Of a stretch of 64,000 nt of DNA, positions 44,657 to 53,190 are shown in pieces (position 1 is the stretch's first letter; each line of letters begins with the position of its first letter). Below the pieces are notes generated by a model that worked only from the letters and a program-made list of their open reading frames with translations, did not search any database and had not been told where the DNA came from. A program made the position numbers and the translations under genes. Source of the stretch: Caballeronia sp. GAFFF1. Its GTDB lineage: Bacteria; Pseudomonadota; Gammaproteobacteria; Burkholderiales; Burkholderiaceae. The stretch is taken from assembly GCF_023630705.1 (NCBI RefSeq), contig NZ_JALQEM010000031.1, forward strand, positions 1 to 64,000, read 5' to 3'.

Positions 44657-45250
44657 ATGAACAACGCCGAATCCAACGAGCCGCAAGACAGGCAAGCCGG
44701 CCGGGCGGCCGACAGTCCCATCAAGACGCCGTCGACGGAGACGGCGCATATCCGCATGAGCGATGCGAAAGCGGCAGAGTCCGGCCGAGACGCGCGCCCG
44801 CACACTCCGCAAGCCGAGCCGGAACCGGCGGCGGTGACCGATGCCGTGCCGCGCCGGCCGCGTGGCATCGATGTGCTCAACGACGACACGCTCGACGACA
44901 CCGTCGATACTGACGCGAAGAACATTCACGCGAAACGCGAAGCGGAAATGCTCGCCCGCGATCCCGACGCCGTGATCTTCTCGAATGCCACGCTATCGAA
45001 TCATGTGCCGGAGGCGAGCGGCGTCCTGGCTGGTTTCGACAGCCGTCCGGGGCAGAAGGATTTCGCGCTGGCGGTGGCGAACGGGTATCGCGTCATCGAC
45101 CGGGGAATGGTCGCGCCCGCGGTGCCGGACGTCGAGCAACATCTGCGCTTCGTCGCGCGCGATGCCCACGGCCATACGCTGGAGGGGCGCACGCACTATG
45201 CGCTGAACCACTTGCGGCCGTCGCGGCTGATCGTGATCGAAAAGCCCTGA
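44657..45250 (+). CDS. DUF3005-like uncharacterised protein
   Basis: A 197-residue soluble protein preceded by GGAGGAA. The first 85 residues are acidic, Pro/Ala-rich and probably disordered; residues 90-197 are ordered, with TDAKNIHAKREAEMLARDPDAVIFSNATLSNHVPEASG and a C-terminal HLRFVARDAHGHTLEGRTHYALNHLRP part. I associate this with DUF3005, a Burkholderiaceae-restricted family, from memory and with moderate certainty. No function is known. A GC-rich hairpin follows at 45272-45293. Confidence 0.65.
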   Translation: MNNAESNEPQDRQAGRAADSPIKTPSTETAHIRMSDAKAAESGRDARPHTPQAEPEPAAVTDAVPRRPRGIDVLNDDTLDDTVDTDAKNIHAKREAEMLARDPDAVIFSNATLSNHVPEASGVLAGFDSRPGQKDFALAVANGYRVIDRGMVAPAVPDVEQHLRFVARDAHGHTLEGRTHYALNHLRPSRLIVIEKP

Positions 45251-45271
45251 ACGGCCTCTGAGAAATCGGGT

Positions 45272-45293
45272 GGCCGCGCGGTCCGGCGCGGCC
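45272..45293. terminator. GC-rich hairpin between convergent genes
   Basis: GGCCGCGC, a 6-base loop and GCGCGGCC make a perfect 8-bp stem 22 bases after the upstream stop and 14 bases from the convergent small gene. There is no immediate T-run on either strand, so termination efficiency is uncertain. Confidence 0.4.
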
Positions 45294-45306
45294 GCCCTCG
45301 CTGCGC

Positions 45307-46105
<799 letters not shown>

Positions 46106-46193
46106 CGCCCCTTACTGCCGCGGCTTTTCATCGAGCCTTTGCGCGTGCACAATGCGTTGCCGTTCTCCCACTGCAACGCTTGCGAGGCCGCTC

Positions 46194-46793
46194 ATGAAAA
46201 TCGCTGTCATCGGCGCCACCGGCACGGTCGGCCGGGCCGTCTGCGCCGAATTCCAACCGCGTCACGAAGTCACCGAGATCGGCGCGACGCGCGGCGCGCA
46301 TCGCGTCGATCTGCTCGATCTGGACAGCATCAAGCGTCTTTTCGATGCCATCGGCCGGGTCGATGCGATTGTCGCCACGGCCGGTCATGTCCACTTCGGC
46401 GAGCTCGTCAAGATGACGCCCGCGCAGTTTCGCCTCGGCCTCGACGACAAGCTCATGGGCCAGGTCAACCTTGTGCTCACGGCGCGCGATTATCTCAACG
46501 ATGGCGGCTCTTTCACGCTCACGAGCGGCATCGTCGGCGCCCAGCCGATCCGGCAAGGCGCGAGCGCGGCAGCCGTCAACGGCGCGATCGAAGGCTTCGT
46601 GCGCGGCGCCGCGATCGAACTGCCGCGCGGCCTGCGCATCAACGCGGTCAGCCCGACCATGCTGGAAGAAGCGCGCGAGAGCTTCGGGCCGTATTTTCGC
46701 GGCTTCGAGGCGGCGAGCGGCGCGCGCGTGGCATTGGGCTATAGCCGCAGCGTGGAAGGCGCGGAAACCGGCCGCGTGTATGCCGTGCATTGA
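46194..46793 (+). CDS. Short-chain dehydrogenase/reductase
   Basis: A 199-residue SDR. The nucleotide-binding motif is VIGATGTVG at residues 5-13. A catalytic Ser is at LTSGIVGAQPIRQG; the usual YxxxK is replaced around SAAAVNGAIEGFVRGAAIEL by a sequence lacking Tyr, so this belongs to the short atypical group where Tyr is lost. The end GLRINAVSPTMLEEARE is typical. The substrate is unknown. GAGG precedes the ATG at moderate distance; the GNAT gene follows 48 bases later. Confidence 0.82.
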   Translation: MKIAVIGATGTVGRAVCAEFQPRHEVTEIGATRGAHRVDLLDLDSIKRLFDAIGRVDAIVATAGHVHFGELVKMTPAQFRLGLDDKLMGQVNLVLTARDYLNDGGSFTLTSGIVGAQPIRQGASAAAVNGAIEGFVRGAAIELPRGLRINAVSPTMLEEARESFGPYFRGFEAASGARVALGYSRSVEGAETGRVYAVH

Positions 46794-46841
46794 GCGCGTG
46801 GTTCGTTTAAGCTCGGCGCTTCTGTAAAGAGGAACAGCGCG

Positions 46842-47273
46842 ATGGAATGGACTCGTGGCGAATGGCGCGTGACGACGGATATCGCTTCGTTCGACTTCGA
46901 CGTGATTCACCGCTATCTGAGCGAAGTGGCGTACTGGTCGCCGGGCGTCGCGCGCGAAACGGTCGAGCGCGCGGCGCGTCATTCGCTCGCGTTCGGCCTC
47001 TTCGAGGGCGCGCGGCAGATCGGCTATGCACGCATGATTACCGACACCGCGACCTTCGCCTATCTGGCCGACGTTTTCGTGCTGCCCGAGCGTCAGGGCG
47101 CGGGCCTCGGCAAGTGGATGATCGAATGCGTGATGGCGCATCCCGACTTGCAGGGCTTGCGCCGCATGATGCTCGTCACGTCCGACGCGCACGGCCTCTA
47201 TGCGCGCTTCGGCTTTCGCACGAGCGCGCATCCCGAGCGGATCATGGAGAAGACCGGCGCGCGTTCCGCCTAG
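46842..47273 (+). CDS. GNAT-family N-acetyltransferase
   Basis: A 143-residue GNAT enzyme. Core motifs are ARMITDTATFAYLADVFVLPERQGAGLGKWM, where QGAGLG binds acetyl-CoA, and MMLVTSDAHGLYARFGF near the end. The acceptor is unknown. AGAGGA lies before the start. Its TAG stop overlaps the stop of the convergent SMP-30 gene within the palindrome CTAG. Confidence 0.87.
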   Translation: MEWTRGEWRVTTDIASFDFDVIHRYLSEVAYWSPGVARETVERAARHSLAFGLFEGARQIGYARMITDTATFAYLADVFVLPERQGAGLGKWMIECVMAHPDLQGLRRMMLVTSDAHGLYARFGFRTSAHPERIMEKTGARSA

Positions 47274-48208
47274 CCGCCCTTCACGCCTTGCGTGTTGACG
47301 TAGAGCGAATACAGCCCGTGGCTCGCCGCCATGAAGAGCCGGTTGCGATGCCGTCCGCCGAAGCACACGTTCGCGCATCGCTCGGGCAGGTCGATGTGGC
47401 CGATCGCCTCGCCTTCCGGCGTGAAGATGCGCACGCCGTCGAGCCCGGCGTCGCCCATGCCCCAGCCGCACCACAAATTGCCGTGAATATCGACGCGAAA
47501 GCCATCGGGCGTGCCGGGACCCGCGTCGATGACTTCGCGCCGCTTGCCGAGCGCGCGACCGCCGTCGAGCACGTCGAATGCGAAGATCTTGCGCGGCGTC
47601 GAGCGCGACTCGACCACGTACAGCACCGATTCGTCGGGTGAAAACGCGAGTCCGTTCGGACCGATGAAGTCGTCGATCACTACGGTGATCTCGCCGCTCT
47701 GTCCGTCGACGCGATACACGCACGGCTTGAGTTGCGAGGACTGCTTCTCGCCTTCGTAGAAGCCGTCGATGCCGAAGGTCGGATCGCTGAACCAGATGGA
47801 GCCGTCCGACTTCACGACTACATCGTTCGGCGAATTGAGCGGCTTGCCGTCATAACGATCCGCGAGCACGGTGATGGAGCCGTCGTACTCGGTGCGCGTC
47901 ACGCGCCGCGTGAGATGCTCGCACGTCACGAGCCGCCCTTCGCGGTCGCGCGTGTTGCCGTTCGCGTTGTTCGACGGCTTGCGAAACACGCCGACCTGCC
48001 CGCTTTCCTCGTCCCAGCGCAGGATGCGGTTGTTCGGTATGTCGCTCCACAAGAGATACCGCCCGTCGCCGAACCAGACCGGACCTTCCGACCAGCGCGC
48101 GCCCTGATAGAGACACTCGACCGACGCCGATGCAATGCGCAGCGCGTTGAAACGCGGATCGAGCACGCGTACGGCGGGGTCGGGATAGCGGCGGTCGGAA
48201 AGGGTCAT
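47270..48208 (-). CDS. SMP-30/gluconolactonase family protein
   Basis: A 312-residue six-bladed beta-propeller lactonase. Recognisable features are WSEGPVWFGDGRYLLWSDIPNNRILRW (metal-binding Glu), NSPNDVVVKSDGSIWFSDP (Asn-Asp ligands) and IGPNGLAFSPDESVLYV. Such enzymes open aldonolactones in sugar oxidation. The aldehyde dehydrogenase directly upstream on the same strand, 55 bases away, fits a role in oxidative pentose or uronate breakdown. The start at 48208 has a weak ribosome binding site. Confidence 0.85.
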   Translation of the reverse strand: MTLSDRRYPDPAVRVLDPRFNALRIASASVECLYQGARWSEGPVWFGDGRYLLWSDIPNNRILRWDEESGQVGVFRKPSNNANGNTRDREGRLVTCEHLTRRVTRTEYDGSITVLADRYDGKPLNSPNDVVVKSDGSIWFSDPTFGIDGFYEGEKQSSQLKPCVYRVDGQSGEITVVIDDFIGPNGLAFSPDESVLYVVESRSTPRKIFAFDVLDGGRALGKRREVIDAGPGTPDGFRVDIHGNLWCGWGMGDAGLDGVRIFTPEGEAIGHIDLPERCANVCFGGRHRNRLFMAASHGLYSLYVNTQGVKGG

Positions 48209-48263
48209 CGGTTCGAGTTTTCGTTGAAGGTTCGATGGAATGCCGCAAGAGGACACGGCGTTG

Positions 48264-49841
48264 TCAGTTCGGCCCCAGTTCGCCATCGCGCAGGCGCCAG
48301 AGATTCAGCGGGTTTTCGTCGGCGAGCGCCTCGGGCAAGAGCGCCGCCGGCAAGTCCTGATAGCACACCGGCCGCAGAAAGCGCTCGATTGCCATCGCGC
48401 CGACGGAGGTCGAGCGGCCATCGGATGTCGCCGGATACGGGCCGCCGTGAACCATCGCGTACGACACCTCGACGCCCGTCGGAAACCCGTTCGCCAGAAT
48501 CCGCCCGGCCTTGCGTTCGAGCACCGGCAACAGCCGCCGCGCGAAGTCGATATCGTCGTTATCCATCAGCAGCGTCGCCGTCAGCTGGCCTTCGAGCTGA
48601 CGCGCCACCGCGATCATCTGGTCTTCGTCCTCGCACGCGACGATCACGGACGTCGGCCCGAAAATCTCGTCGGCGAGATGCGGCTTCGCGAGAAACTGCT
48701 CCGCGCTCACCCGATACAGCGCCGGCAGCGCGCCGCTCGCCGCCTCCGTCTGCTGTCCCGTCGCGATGCGCTGCGCGCCCGACTCGTCGCGATGCCGGAT
48801 GCCGTCGTCGTACGCCGCCGCGATGCCCGCGGTGAGCATTGTCTGCGTTTCCTTCTTTTCGAGCGCGGCTGTCGCGTGATCCACGAAAGCGTCGAGCTTG
48901 GCATCCGCGAGCGCGAACACGAGCCCCGGGTTCGTGCAGAACTGTCCGACGCCGAGCGTCACCGAGTCGATGTAACCCGCCGCAAGCGACTCGCCGCGCG
49001 TGGCGAGCGCGCCCGGCAGCGCGAACATCGGGTTGACGCTGCTCATTTCCGCGAAGACCGGGATCGGCTCCGGGCGCTTCGATGCGATCTCCATGAGCGC
49101 CAGCCCGCCGCGTCGCGAGCCCGTGAAGCCGACCGCCTTGATCGCCGGATGCGCGACGAGCGCCTCGCCGATGGCATTGCCCGCGCCGACGACGAGCGAG
49201 AACACGCCTTCGTGCAGGCCCGTTTCCGCGACGGCCTTCTGCACCGCGCGCCCGACCATCTCGGAGGTGCCGAGATGCGCCGGATGCGACTTGACGACGA
49301 CCGGACAGCCCGCTGCCAGCGCCGCCGCCGTGTCGCCGCCCGCAACCGAGAACGCTAGCGGGAAATTGCTCGCGCCGAACACGGCGACCGGTCCGACCGG
49401 AATCTTCTGCAAGCGCAAGTCCGGGCGCGGCGCGGGCTTGCGCTCCGGCTGCGCGGAATCGAGCGTCGCGGTGAGCCAGCGCCCCTCGCGCACGAGCGAC
49501 GCAAAGAGCCGCAACTGCGCGACGGTGCGCGCCCGTTCGCCTTCGAGCCGCGCCTTCGCCAGCGCCGATTCGGCCTGCGCGCGCTCGATGAGCGCATCGC
49601 CCATTCCGAGGATGTTGTCCGCGATCGCTTCCAGCAGTTGCGCGCGCGTTTCGAGCGGCGCCTGGCGATACGGATCGAACGCGGCGTCGGCCAGCTCGCA
49701 CGCGCGCGCGACTTCCGCCGCCCCGCCGCCGCCGAACACGGGTTCGAGATCGACGTTGCGCGCCGGGTCGAAGGCGCGCAGCGTGGCGTCCGTGCCCCGC
49801 ACGGCCGTCGTGCCGATGAGCATTTCTCCGGTGATCATCAT
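48264..49841 (-). CDS. Aldehyde dehydrogenase, alpha-ketoglutarate semialdehyde type
   Basis: A 525-residue NAD(P)-dependent aldehyde dehydrogenase of the KGSADH (2,5-dioxovalerate dehydrogenase) branch. Catalytic Cys302 is in GQFCTNPG; the general-base Glu is in PVFAEMSSVNP; the cofactor site shows PVGPVAVFGASNFPLAFSV and GFTGSRRGG. This branch is about 520 residues and differs from shorter ALDHs. It finishes the non-phosphorylative pathway from pentoses or uronates to 2-oxoglutarate. GGAG lies about 9 bases before the first of two tandem ATGs. Confidence 0.87.
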   Translation of the reverse strand: MMITGEMLIGTTAVRGTDATLRAFDPARNVDLEPVFGGGGAAEVARACELADAAFDPYRQAPLETRAQLLEAIADNILGMGDALIERAQAESALAKARLEGERARTVAQLRLFASLVREGRWLTATLDSAQPERKPAPRPDLRLQKIPVGPVAVFGASNFPLAFSVAGGDTAAALAAGCPVVVKSHPAHLGTSEMVGRAVQKAVAETGLHEGVFSLVVGAGNAIGEALVAHPAIKAVGFTGSRRGGLALMEIASKRPEPIPVFAEMSSVNPMFALPGALATRGESLAAGYIDSVTLGVGQFCTNPGLVFALADAKLDAFVDHATAALEKKETQTMLTAGIAAAYDDGIRHRDESGAQRIATGQQTEAASGALPALYRVSAEQFLAKPHLADEIFGPTSVIVACEDEDQMIAVARQLEGQLTATLLMDNDDIDFARRLLPVLERKAGRILANGFPTGVEVSYAMVHGGPYPATSDGRSTSVGAMAIERFLRPVCYQDLPAALLPEALADENPLNLWRLRDGELGPN

Positions 49842-49923
49842 GGTGATTTCTCCGTGCTGGTGCTGCCGCCCGTCACGGGCGCCAACGAGTGTGAACGTGC
49901 CGCGCACGCATTACGCGTGCCGC

Positions 49924-51507
49924 TCAGACCTTTCCCGCCCGCCGGAACGTGATGTGTCCGATGCGCCGCACGAGCAGCGCGGCGACGAGCGCGGCCACGC
50001 CCGTCAGCATGACGCCGATATGCACCGACTGCACGAGCGCATCGCGGGCGGCGTCGAAAAGCGCGGGCGCGTCCAGCCCCGCCGCCGTCAGCTCGCGCAG
50101 CACGGTGTCGCGCAACGCTTCGTCCACGAGAATACGCGGGTCCGCGAAACGCGGCTGCCACTGCGCCGCCGCGCCCGCGCCGAGCACGCTGATCGTGCGC
50201 GTCACGACGCTCGCGTAATGATGCGCGACGATCGTCCCCACGATGCTCGTGCCGAGCATGCCGCCCACCATGCGCGTCGATTGCAGGAGCGCCGTCGTGA
50301 TGCCGAAGCGCTCGCGGCCCGCGATCTCCTGTCCGAACACATTCATGTTGTTGAGCACGAAGCCGAGGCCGATGCCGACCGCGGCCATCGGCAACTCGAT
50401 CCACACGTGCGGCGTCGTGGCGCGCGCGAACGCCAGCGCAACCGAGGCCACCAGCAAGAGCGAAAACCCGATGGTCAGGATTTTCGTCGGCTTGCGCAGA
50501 TGAATCACGATGCGCGTATTGACGAAGCTGCCGATGGCGATGCACGCGGCAATCGGCGTCGCGAGCAGACCGGCTTCTTGCGGCGAAAGCCCGAAGCCGC
50601 CCTGCAACAACAGCGGCGCGAAGAAGATCAGCGAGAACATCACGAAGCCCGCGAGAAACGACAGCGTGAACAGCGTGACCAGATGCGGATCGCGGAAGAT
50701 GTCGAGCGGCAGGATCGGATGCGTCGCGCGCCGCTCGCAGACGAGAAGCGCCGCCGCGCCCGCCACGACCACGCAGCCGAGCGCGATGTTGCCGCCCGAC
50801 AAGCCGCTTTTCGGCACGGACTCGATCAGCGACTGAAATCCGCCGAGCACGAGCGCGACGAGCGCCGCGCCGAGCCAGTCGATCTTGACGCCGCCTTCGC
50901 GCGGCCGGTGCAGATTCGGCAGATGCGCCCAGATGAAGTACAACGCCGCCGCGCCGACCGGCAGATTGACGAGGAAGGTCGAACGCCAGCCCCAGTGCTG
51001 GCTCATCCAGCCGCCGAGGGACGGCCCCGCCGCCGTGCCGATGCCGTAGGCCGCCGCAAGCACGACTTGCCAGCGCACGCGCGTGCGTGGATCGGGGAAA
51101 AGATCGGGAATCGCGGCGAACGCGGTGCCGACCATCATGCCGCCGCCGACGCCTTGCAGCCCGCGCGCCAGCGCGAGAAACAGCATGTTCGGCGCGAGCC
51201 CGCACAGCACGGACGCCAGGGTGAACGTAATCACCGCCGCGATGACGAAGCGCTTGCGCCCGAAATAGTCGCCGAGCCGCCCGAACACGGGCACCGTGAC
51301 GACGGAAGCAAGCAGGTAGGCACTCGCGATCCACGCGTAATACTCGAAGCCGTGCAGTTCCGCGACGATGGACGGCAGCGCCGTGCTGACCACGGTCTGA
51401 TCCAGCGCGACCAGCATGTTGACGAGACCGATGCCGAGCATCGCGTAAAGAGCCGTGCGGAACGCAAGGGCGTGCGGAGGGGCGTCGGTCATGCGGGCGT
51501 CGGTCAT
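49924..51507 (-). CDS. DHA2-type MFS drug exporter (EmrB-like)
   Basis: A 527-residue transporter with 14 predicted membrane helices. Motif A-like GRLGDYFGRKR near residue 75, the family's ALDQTVVSTALPSI in helix 1 and LNLPVGAA-type VNLPVGAAALYFI are present. It likely exports drugs or toxic compounds by proton antiport. The N-terminus is uncertain: ATGACCGACGCC is duplicated in tandem, giving starts at 51507 and 51492, and neither has a good ribosome binding site. No EmrA or regulator gene is adjacent. Confidence 0.88.
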   Translation of the reverse strand: MTDARMTDAPPHALAFRTALYAMLGIGLVNMLVALDQTVVSTALPSIVAELHGFEYYAWIASAYLLASVVTVPVFGRLGDYFGRKRFVIAAVITFTLASVLCGLAPNMLFLALARGLQGVGGGMMVGTAFAAIPDLFPDPRTRVRWQVVLAAAYGIGTAAGPSLGGWMSQHWGWRSTFLVNLPVGAAALYFIWAHLPNLHRPREGGVKIDWLGAALVALVLGGFQSLIESVPKSGLSGGNIALGCVVVAGAAALLVCERRATHPILPLDIFRDPHLVTLFTLSFLAGFVMFSLIFFAPLLLQGGFGLSPQEAGLLATPIAACIAIGSFVNTRIVIHLRKPTKILTIGFSLLLVASVALAFARATTPHVWIELPMAAVGIGLGFVLNNMNVFGQEIAGRERFGITTALLQSTRMVGGMLGTSIVGTIVAHHYASVVTRTISVLGAGAAAQWQPRFADPRILVDEALRDTVLRELTAAGLDAPALFDAARDALVQSVHIGVMLTGVAALVAALLVRRIGHITFRRAGKV

Positions 51508-51708
51508 GCGGTCGGTGTTAAGCGGGCGCTTAGTCGGTGGAAAGACGAATTGTACGGCGTTGCATGCGGCGGATCGACTCATCGCCAAAATGCGCGAGCC
51601 GTATGCGGAATGCGCGCGCTATCCTGCCCGTGCGTTCAGCCGCGCCCACGCGCCGGGCCGCAGCGAGACGCCGTCCCGCATTCGACATCGATCAACGGAG
51701 CACATGCC

Positions 51709-52185
51709 ATGTTCAAGCGCATCATCGTCGCTATCGACGGTAGCCGCACCTCGCAACGCGCCTTCCAGACGGCGCTCGATCTCGCGGTCAAGCACGAGGC
51801 CGTCATGCAGCCGTTCTACGTCATCGAAAGCGGGCCGCTCTACATGGACGTGCCCGGCTACGATCCGTCGCTGTTGCAGGCGGGGCTCGCCGAGCAAGGC
51901 GCGACGCTCGCCCGCGAGGCCGGCGAGGCGATGAAAGCGCGCGGCATTCCGGGCAGTGTCGTGACCGCCGACGCCACCGCGAGCGACGACGTCGCCTCGC
52001 TGATTCTCTCGGCTGCCAGCACGTTCAATGCCGACCTGCTCGTGATGGGCACGCACGGCCGCAAGGGCATGCAACGGCTGATTCTCGGCAGCGTCGCCGA
52101 GCGTTGTCTGCGCCAGGCCACGCTGCCGGTGCTGCTGATTCCCTCGGCGGCAGGCGCTTCGGACGTTTCGGGACGCCCCGAATAA
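51709..52185 (+). CDS. Universal stress protein
   Basis: A 158-residue UspA-fold protein: KRIIVAIDGSRTSQRAFQTAL at the start and the ATP-binding signature GTHGRKGMQRLILGSVAERCL near residues 119-139. USPs help survive starvation, oxygen limitation or other stress. GGAG stands 8 bases before the ATG. It is followed by an Fnr-type regulator gene 111 bases downstream, a common neighbourhood for oxygen-response genes. Confidence 0.9.
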   Translation: MFKRIIVAIDGSRTSQRAFQTALDLAVKHEAVMQPFYVIESGPLYMDVPGYDPSLLQAGLAEQGATLAREAGEAMKARGIPGSVVTADATASDDVASLILSAASTFNADLLVMGTHGRKGMQRLILGSVAERCLRQATLPVLLIPSAAGASDVSGRPE

Positions 52186-52268
52186 CTCATGACGTAAGCA
52201 TCCGGCAAGGCGCCGGGGCGCGGCATTTTTTCGCGGTGTCGGCAACGTCTGCTATGGGACAATCGTTT

Positions 52269-52282
52269 TGTCATTTATCAAG
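52269..52282. promoter_or_regulatory. Possible Fnr box before the regulator gene
   Basis: TTGTC-ATTT-ATCAA matches the Fnr consensus TTGAT-N4-ATCAA at eight of ten positions, 14 bases before the fnr start. A similar 8/10 match, TCGAC-ATCG-ATCAA, is at 51682-51695 before the stress-protein gene. Both are very near the start codons, so repression or chance are alternatives. Confidence 0.3.
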
Positions 52283-52296
52283 AAACGAAGTCCGCC

Positions 52297-53019
52297 ATGT
52301 CCGATTCGACTTCCATGCGGCGCCGGGCCGCGCATTGTTCGAGCTGCGCCATGCGCCATCTGTGCATGCCTGAAGGGCTCTGCGCGAACGACGTCTCGCG
52401 GCTGGAGAACATCATCTCGGTCACGCGCAAGATACGGCGCGGCGAGGCGCTGTTTCGCGCCGGCGACCCGTTCGATTCGCTCTACGCCGTGCGCTCGGGC
52501 TCGCTCAAGACGCTCGTCACGCATGGCAGCAGCCGCGACGGCGGCCGCGAGCGCGTCACCGGACTCTTACTCGCGGGCGACGCCCTGGGCCTCGACGGCA
52601 TCGGCGACGGGCGGCATACGTGCGACGCGGTGGCGCTGGAAGACAGCACCGTCTGCGTCGTGCCTTACGCGCTTTTCGAGCGCATGTGCCGCGAAACCGA
52701 CGCGCTTCAGCGGCGCATGCATCGCATGATGAGCCAGGCCATCAACCGTGAATCGGACCATGTCGTGCGACTCGGCATGCTGCGCGCCGACGAACGCGTC
52801 GCGCGCCTTCTGCTCGACATGTCGGCGCGGCTCGCGCGGCGAGGCTACGCCGCGACGGAGTTCACCATGCGCATGACACGCGACGACATCGGCAGCTATC
52901 TCGGCATGACGCTCGAAACCGTGAGCCGCACGCTGTCACGCTTCGACAAGCTCGGGCTCATCGAGGCGCACGGCAAATCCATCCGCATACGCGATTTCGA
53001 GCGCCTGCGCAGTATCTGA
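52297..53019 (+). CDS. fnr: Fnr-type oxygen-responsive Crp-family regulator
   Basis: A 240-residue Crp/Fnr regulator. Cys14, Cys17 and Cys23 (C-x2-C-x5-C, as in E. coli Fnr) plus Cys109 (HTCDAVALED) can hold an oxygen-labile [4Fe-4S] cluster. The cyclic-nucleotide-like beta-roll follows, and the helix-turn-helix near residues 190-215 reads DDIGSYLGMTLETVSRTLSRF, with the Glu and Ser-Arg that read TTGAT half-sites. It should activate low-oxygen genes. Function is inferred from these residues. Confidence 0.9.
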   Translation: MSDSTSMRRRAAHCSSCAMRHLCMPEGLCANDVSRLENIISVTRKIRRGEALFRAGDPFDSLYAVRSGSLKTLVTHGSSRDGGRERVTGLLLAGDALGLDGIGDGRHTCDAVALEDSTVCVVPYALFERMCRETDALQRRMHRMMSQAINRESDHVVRLGMLRADERVARLLLDMSARLARRGYAATEFTMRMTRDDIGSYLGMTLETVSRTLSRFDKLGLIEAHGKSIRIRDFERLRSI

Positions 53020-53190
53020 CCGCAAAACCTGACGATTCGCCTGCCGCCCCGCCCGGCGTGGCTTCGAGTCGGATTCTTCGCCATGCCCGAACAAACGCCG
53101 GCCATTATCGGCTTGGCACGCGCTTCGCTTCGCATTAGTCTTTTGTGATTTCCAGGGCACAGCCTTGGCCTGCCACGGAGACCGAGCGAC

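Noticed and set aside
49000..52185. A very long plus-strand reading frame (over 1000 codons) ending at the stress-protein stop
   Set aside because: It runs antisense to the aldehyde dehydrogenase and the MFS exporter, whose family motifs are clear. Only the last 158 codons, with their own ribosome binding site, are a real gene. GC-rich codon bias keeps the opposite frame open.
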